From assembly GCA_024644505.1 (NCBI GenBank), contig JAHEHQ010000124.1, positions 1 through 7,269 of the forward strand: a stretch of 7,269 nt of DNA, read 5' to 3'. This DNA comes from Gammaproteobacteria bacterium (GTDB lineage: Bacteria > Pseudomonadota > Gammaproteobacteria > Chromatiales > Chromatiaceae). Below, in pieces: positions 6,157 to 7,269 of the stretch (its first letter is position 1; every line of letters begins with the position of its first letter). The position numbers and the translations under genes are program-made. Under the pieces are notes generated by a model. That model searched no databases and had not been told where the DNA came from. It saw only the letters and a program-made list of their open reading frames with translations.

Positions 6157-7269
6157 ATGCTCAAGAAGAGAGATGACCTGACGGGCGAAGGCCCCCAGGA
6201 CACAACAGAAATCCAAGCCCGGTATCCCGGAATCCCGGCCGTGATTCACGGCAACGGGGCCATTGCCCATGTCATGGGCCATGTCTGTGGCGGCGTCATC
6301 GGTTACCCCATCACCCCCTCGACGGAGATCTCCGAGATCTTCGAGTCTTTTCGTGCAGAAGGCGGTTGCAACGTCTGGGGCAAACATCCCTTCTTTTTCG
6401 AACCCGAAGGCGAACACTCCGCCCAGAGCGGCGCCCTCGGGGCATCCCTCACCGGCGGGAAATACATCTCCAACGCCTCGTCCAGCCAGGGGATACTCTA
6501 CGGGCTGGAATCCCATTACGTGACGGTGGGCAAAAAGATCGGCGGGTTCGTACTGCAAGTGGCGGCACGCGTGGTCTCCAGACACTCCCTCAACGTCATG
6601 GCGGGCCATGACGACGTGTACGCACTGCTGCCCTCCGGTTACACCATCCTGTTCGGGAGCAACCCCCAGGAAGCCGCAGACCTGGCAGCCATCAGTTACC
6701 GGGTCAGCGCCCTTTCCCTGATCCCCGTCACCAATGCCATGGACGGGTTCGCCACCAGCCACATGCAATGCGAGGCCCTGGTGCCGGAACCGGAACTGCT
6801 CAGGGAGTACCTGGGAGATCCGGAAACCCGGATCAAGGCCCCCACCGTGGCCCAGGAACTCCTATTCGGCGCCAAGGGTCGTGTCCATCAGCTGAAGCAG
6901 TTTCTCAGTCGGCATCGGCAGGATATCCGCGCGGTGGATCTGGATCAGCTGCGGTCCTGGCTCGACAAGCATGCCGATACGGTGGAGAGCGACAACAAGG
7001 GGATAGGTGTCGAGGAAACTGTCGAGTGGTTACCCGAGGAGCTTCGCCCCCAATGGCGACGGCAATGGCTCAATGCCTTCGAAAAAGGCACGCGGCAGCT
7101 GGTGCCCGCCCTGGTCGACATCGACAACCCGGGGCTCACCGGCGGCGTCCAGAACCAGCCCGACTTCCAGGCCGGCTCCGTGGATCACCACACCCATTTC
7201 GCCAGCGAGGTGCCGCGCTTCGTCGACCAGGCGATGCGGGAGTACGCCGAACTCACCGGCCGCGTCTAC
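6157..7269 (+). CDS. Divergent PFOR-like 2-oxoacid:acceptor oxidoreductase, N-terminal part (3' partial)
   Basis: An open frame of 371 codons runs off the right edge. After a polar leader of about 26 residues it aligns with domain I of NifJ. GYPITPST (49-56) carries T53; EGEHSA carries E86; QVAARVV carries R138; GHDDV and DGFATSH follow. T53, E86 and R138 correspond to catalytic-site Thr, Glu and Arg of PFOR. The NifJ motif DGFRTSHE is changed to DGFATSHM (196-203), losing its Arg and Glu. About 88 extra residues, predicted by eye to be helical and charged, lie between S201 and N324. Homology then resumes with DNPGLTGGVQN (323-333) and MREYAELTGR (360-369), as in NifJ DNPFIRGTAQN and MDRFAEMTGR. 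It is probably a second single-chain enzyme of the same family acting on pyruvate or another 2-oxoacid; the gamma, ferredoxin and TPP domains would lie outside the window. It has its own upstream regulatory region. Confidence 0.85.
   Translation, partial: MLKKRDDLTGEGPQDTTEIQARYPGIPAVIHGNGAIAHVMGHVCGGVIGYPITPSTEISEIFESFRAEGGCNVWGKHPFFFEPEGEHSAQSGALGASLTGGKYISNASSSQGILYGLESHYVTVGKKIGGFVLQVAARVVSRHSLNVMAGHDDVYALLPSGYTILFGSNPQEAADLAAISYRVSALSLIPVTNAMDGFATSHMQCEALVPEPELLREYLGDPETRIKAPTVAQELLFGAKGRVHQLKQFLSRHRQDIRAVDLDQLRSWLDKHADTVESDNKGIGVEETVEWLPEELRPQWRRQWLNAFEKGTRQLVPALVDIDNPGLTGGVQNQPDFQAGSVDHHTHFASEVPRFVDQAMREYAELTGRVY

Noticed and set aside
6121..6768. Minus-strand open frame of 215 codons opposite the second PFOR-like gene
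   Set aside because: The plus-strand frame from 6157 shows conserved PFOR motifs and a good ribosome site; the antisense frame has neither.

Overview
The window is GC-rich coding DNA from a bacterium, broken by two AT-richer intergenic regions. GC-rich codon choice, GTAG-headed REP-type palindromes and an FNR-like site suggest a proteobacterium, most likely a gammaproteobacterium with anaerobic or microaerobic metabolism. This placement is inference; nothing in the window fixes the genus. All genes are on the + strand.

Layout. (1) 2-145 is the C-terminal tail of a membrane protein, probably of the lysylphosphatidylglycerol synthase/flippase-like (UPF0104) type and unrelated to what follows. 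(2) 146-449 is intergenic. It holds three GTAG-type palindromes in alternating orientation about 45 bases apart, and a weak candidate promoter. (3) 450-2114 encodes a GltD-like FAD/NAD(P)H oxidoreductase with an N-terminal cysteine-rich [4Fe-4S] domain and a C-terminal 2x[4Fe-4S] ferredoxin-like domain. (4) 2111-5692 overlaps it by 4 bases and encodes a full-length single-chain pyruvate:ferredoxin/flavodoxin oxidoreductase (NifJ type) with every recognisable cofactor ligand present. (5) 5693-6156 is intergenic. It holds a large REP doublet just after nifJ, a lone palindrome, an FNR-like box overlapping a 9-bp inverted repeat, and a leader hairpin. (6) 6157 to the window end encodes the N-terminal 371 residues of a second, divergent PFOR-like 2-oxoacid oxidoreductase, cut off by the window edge.

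How the genes fit together. The coupled pair 450-5692 looks like a two-protein pyruvate:NAD(P) oxidoreductase module: NifJ exchanges electrons between pyruvate/acetyl-CoA and Fe-S clusters, and the GltD-like protein links Fe-S electrons to NAD(P)H through FAD. The second PFOR-like gene keeps the catalytic Thr, Glu and Arg of domain I. It lacks the usual DGFRTSHE motif and carries about 88 extra residues between domains I and II, so its substrate or partner may differ. It has its own upstream region with a likely oxygen-responsive operator. The most interesting points are this divergent paralogue, its operator region, and the NAD(P)-coupled PFOR pair.
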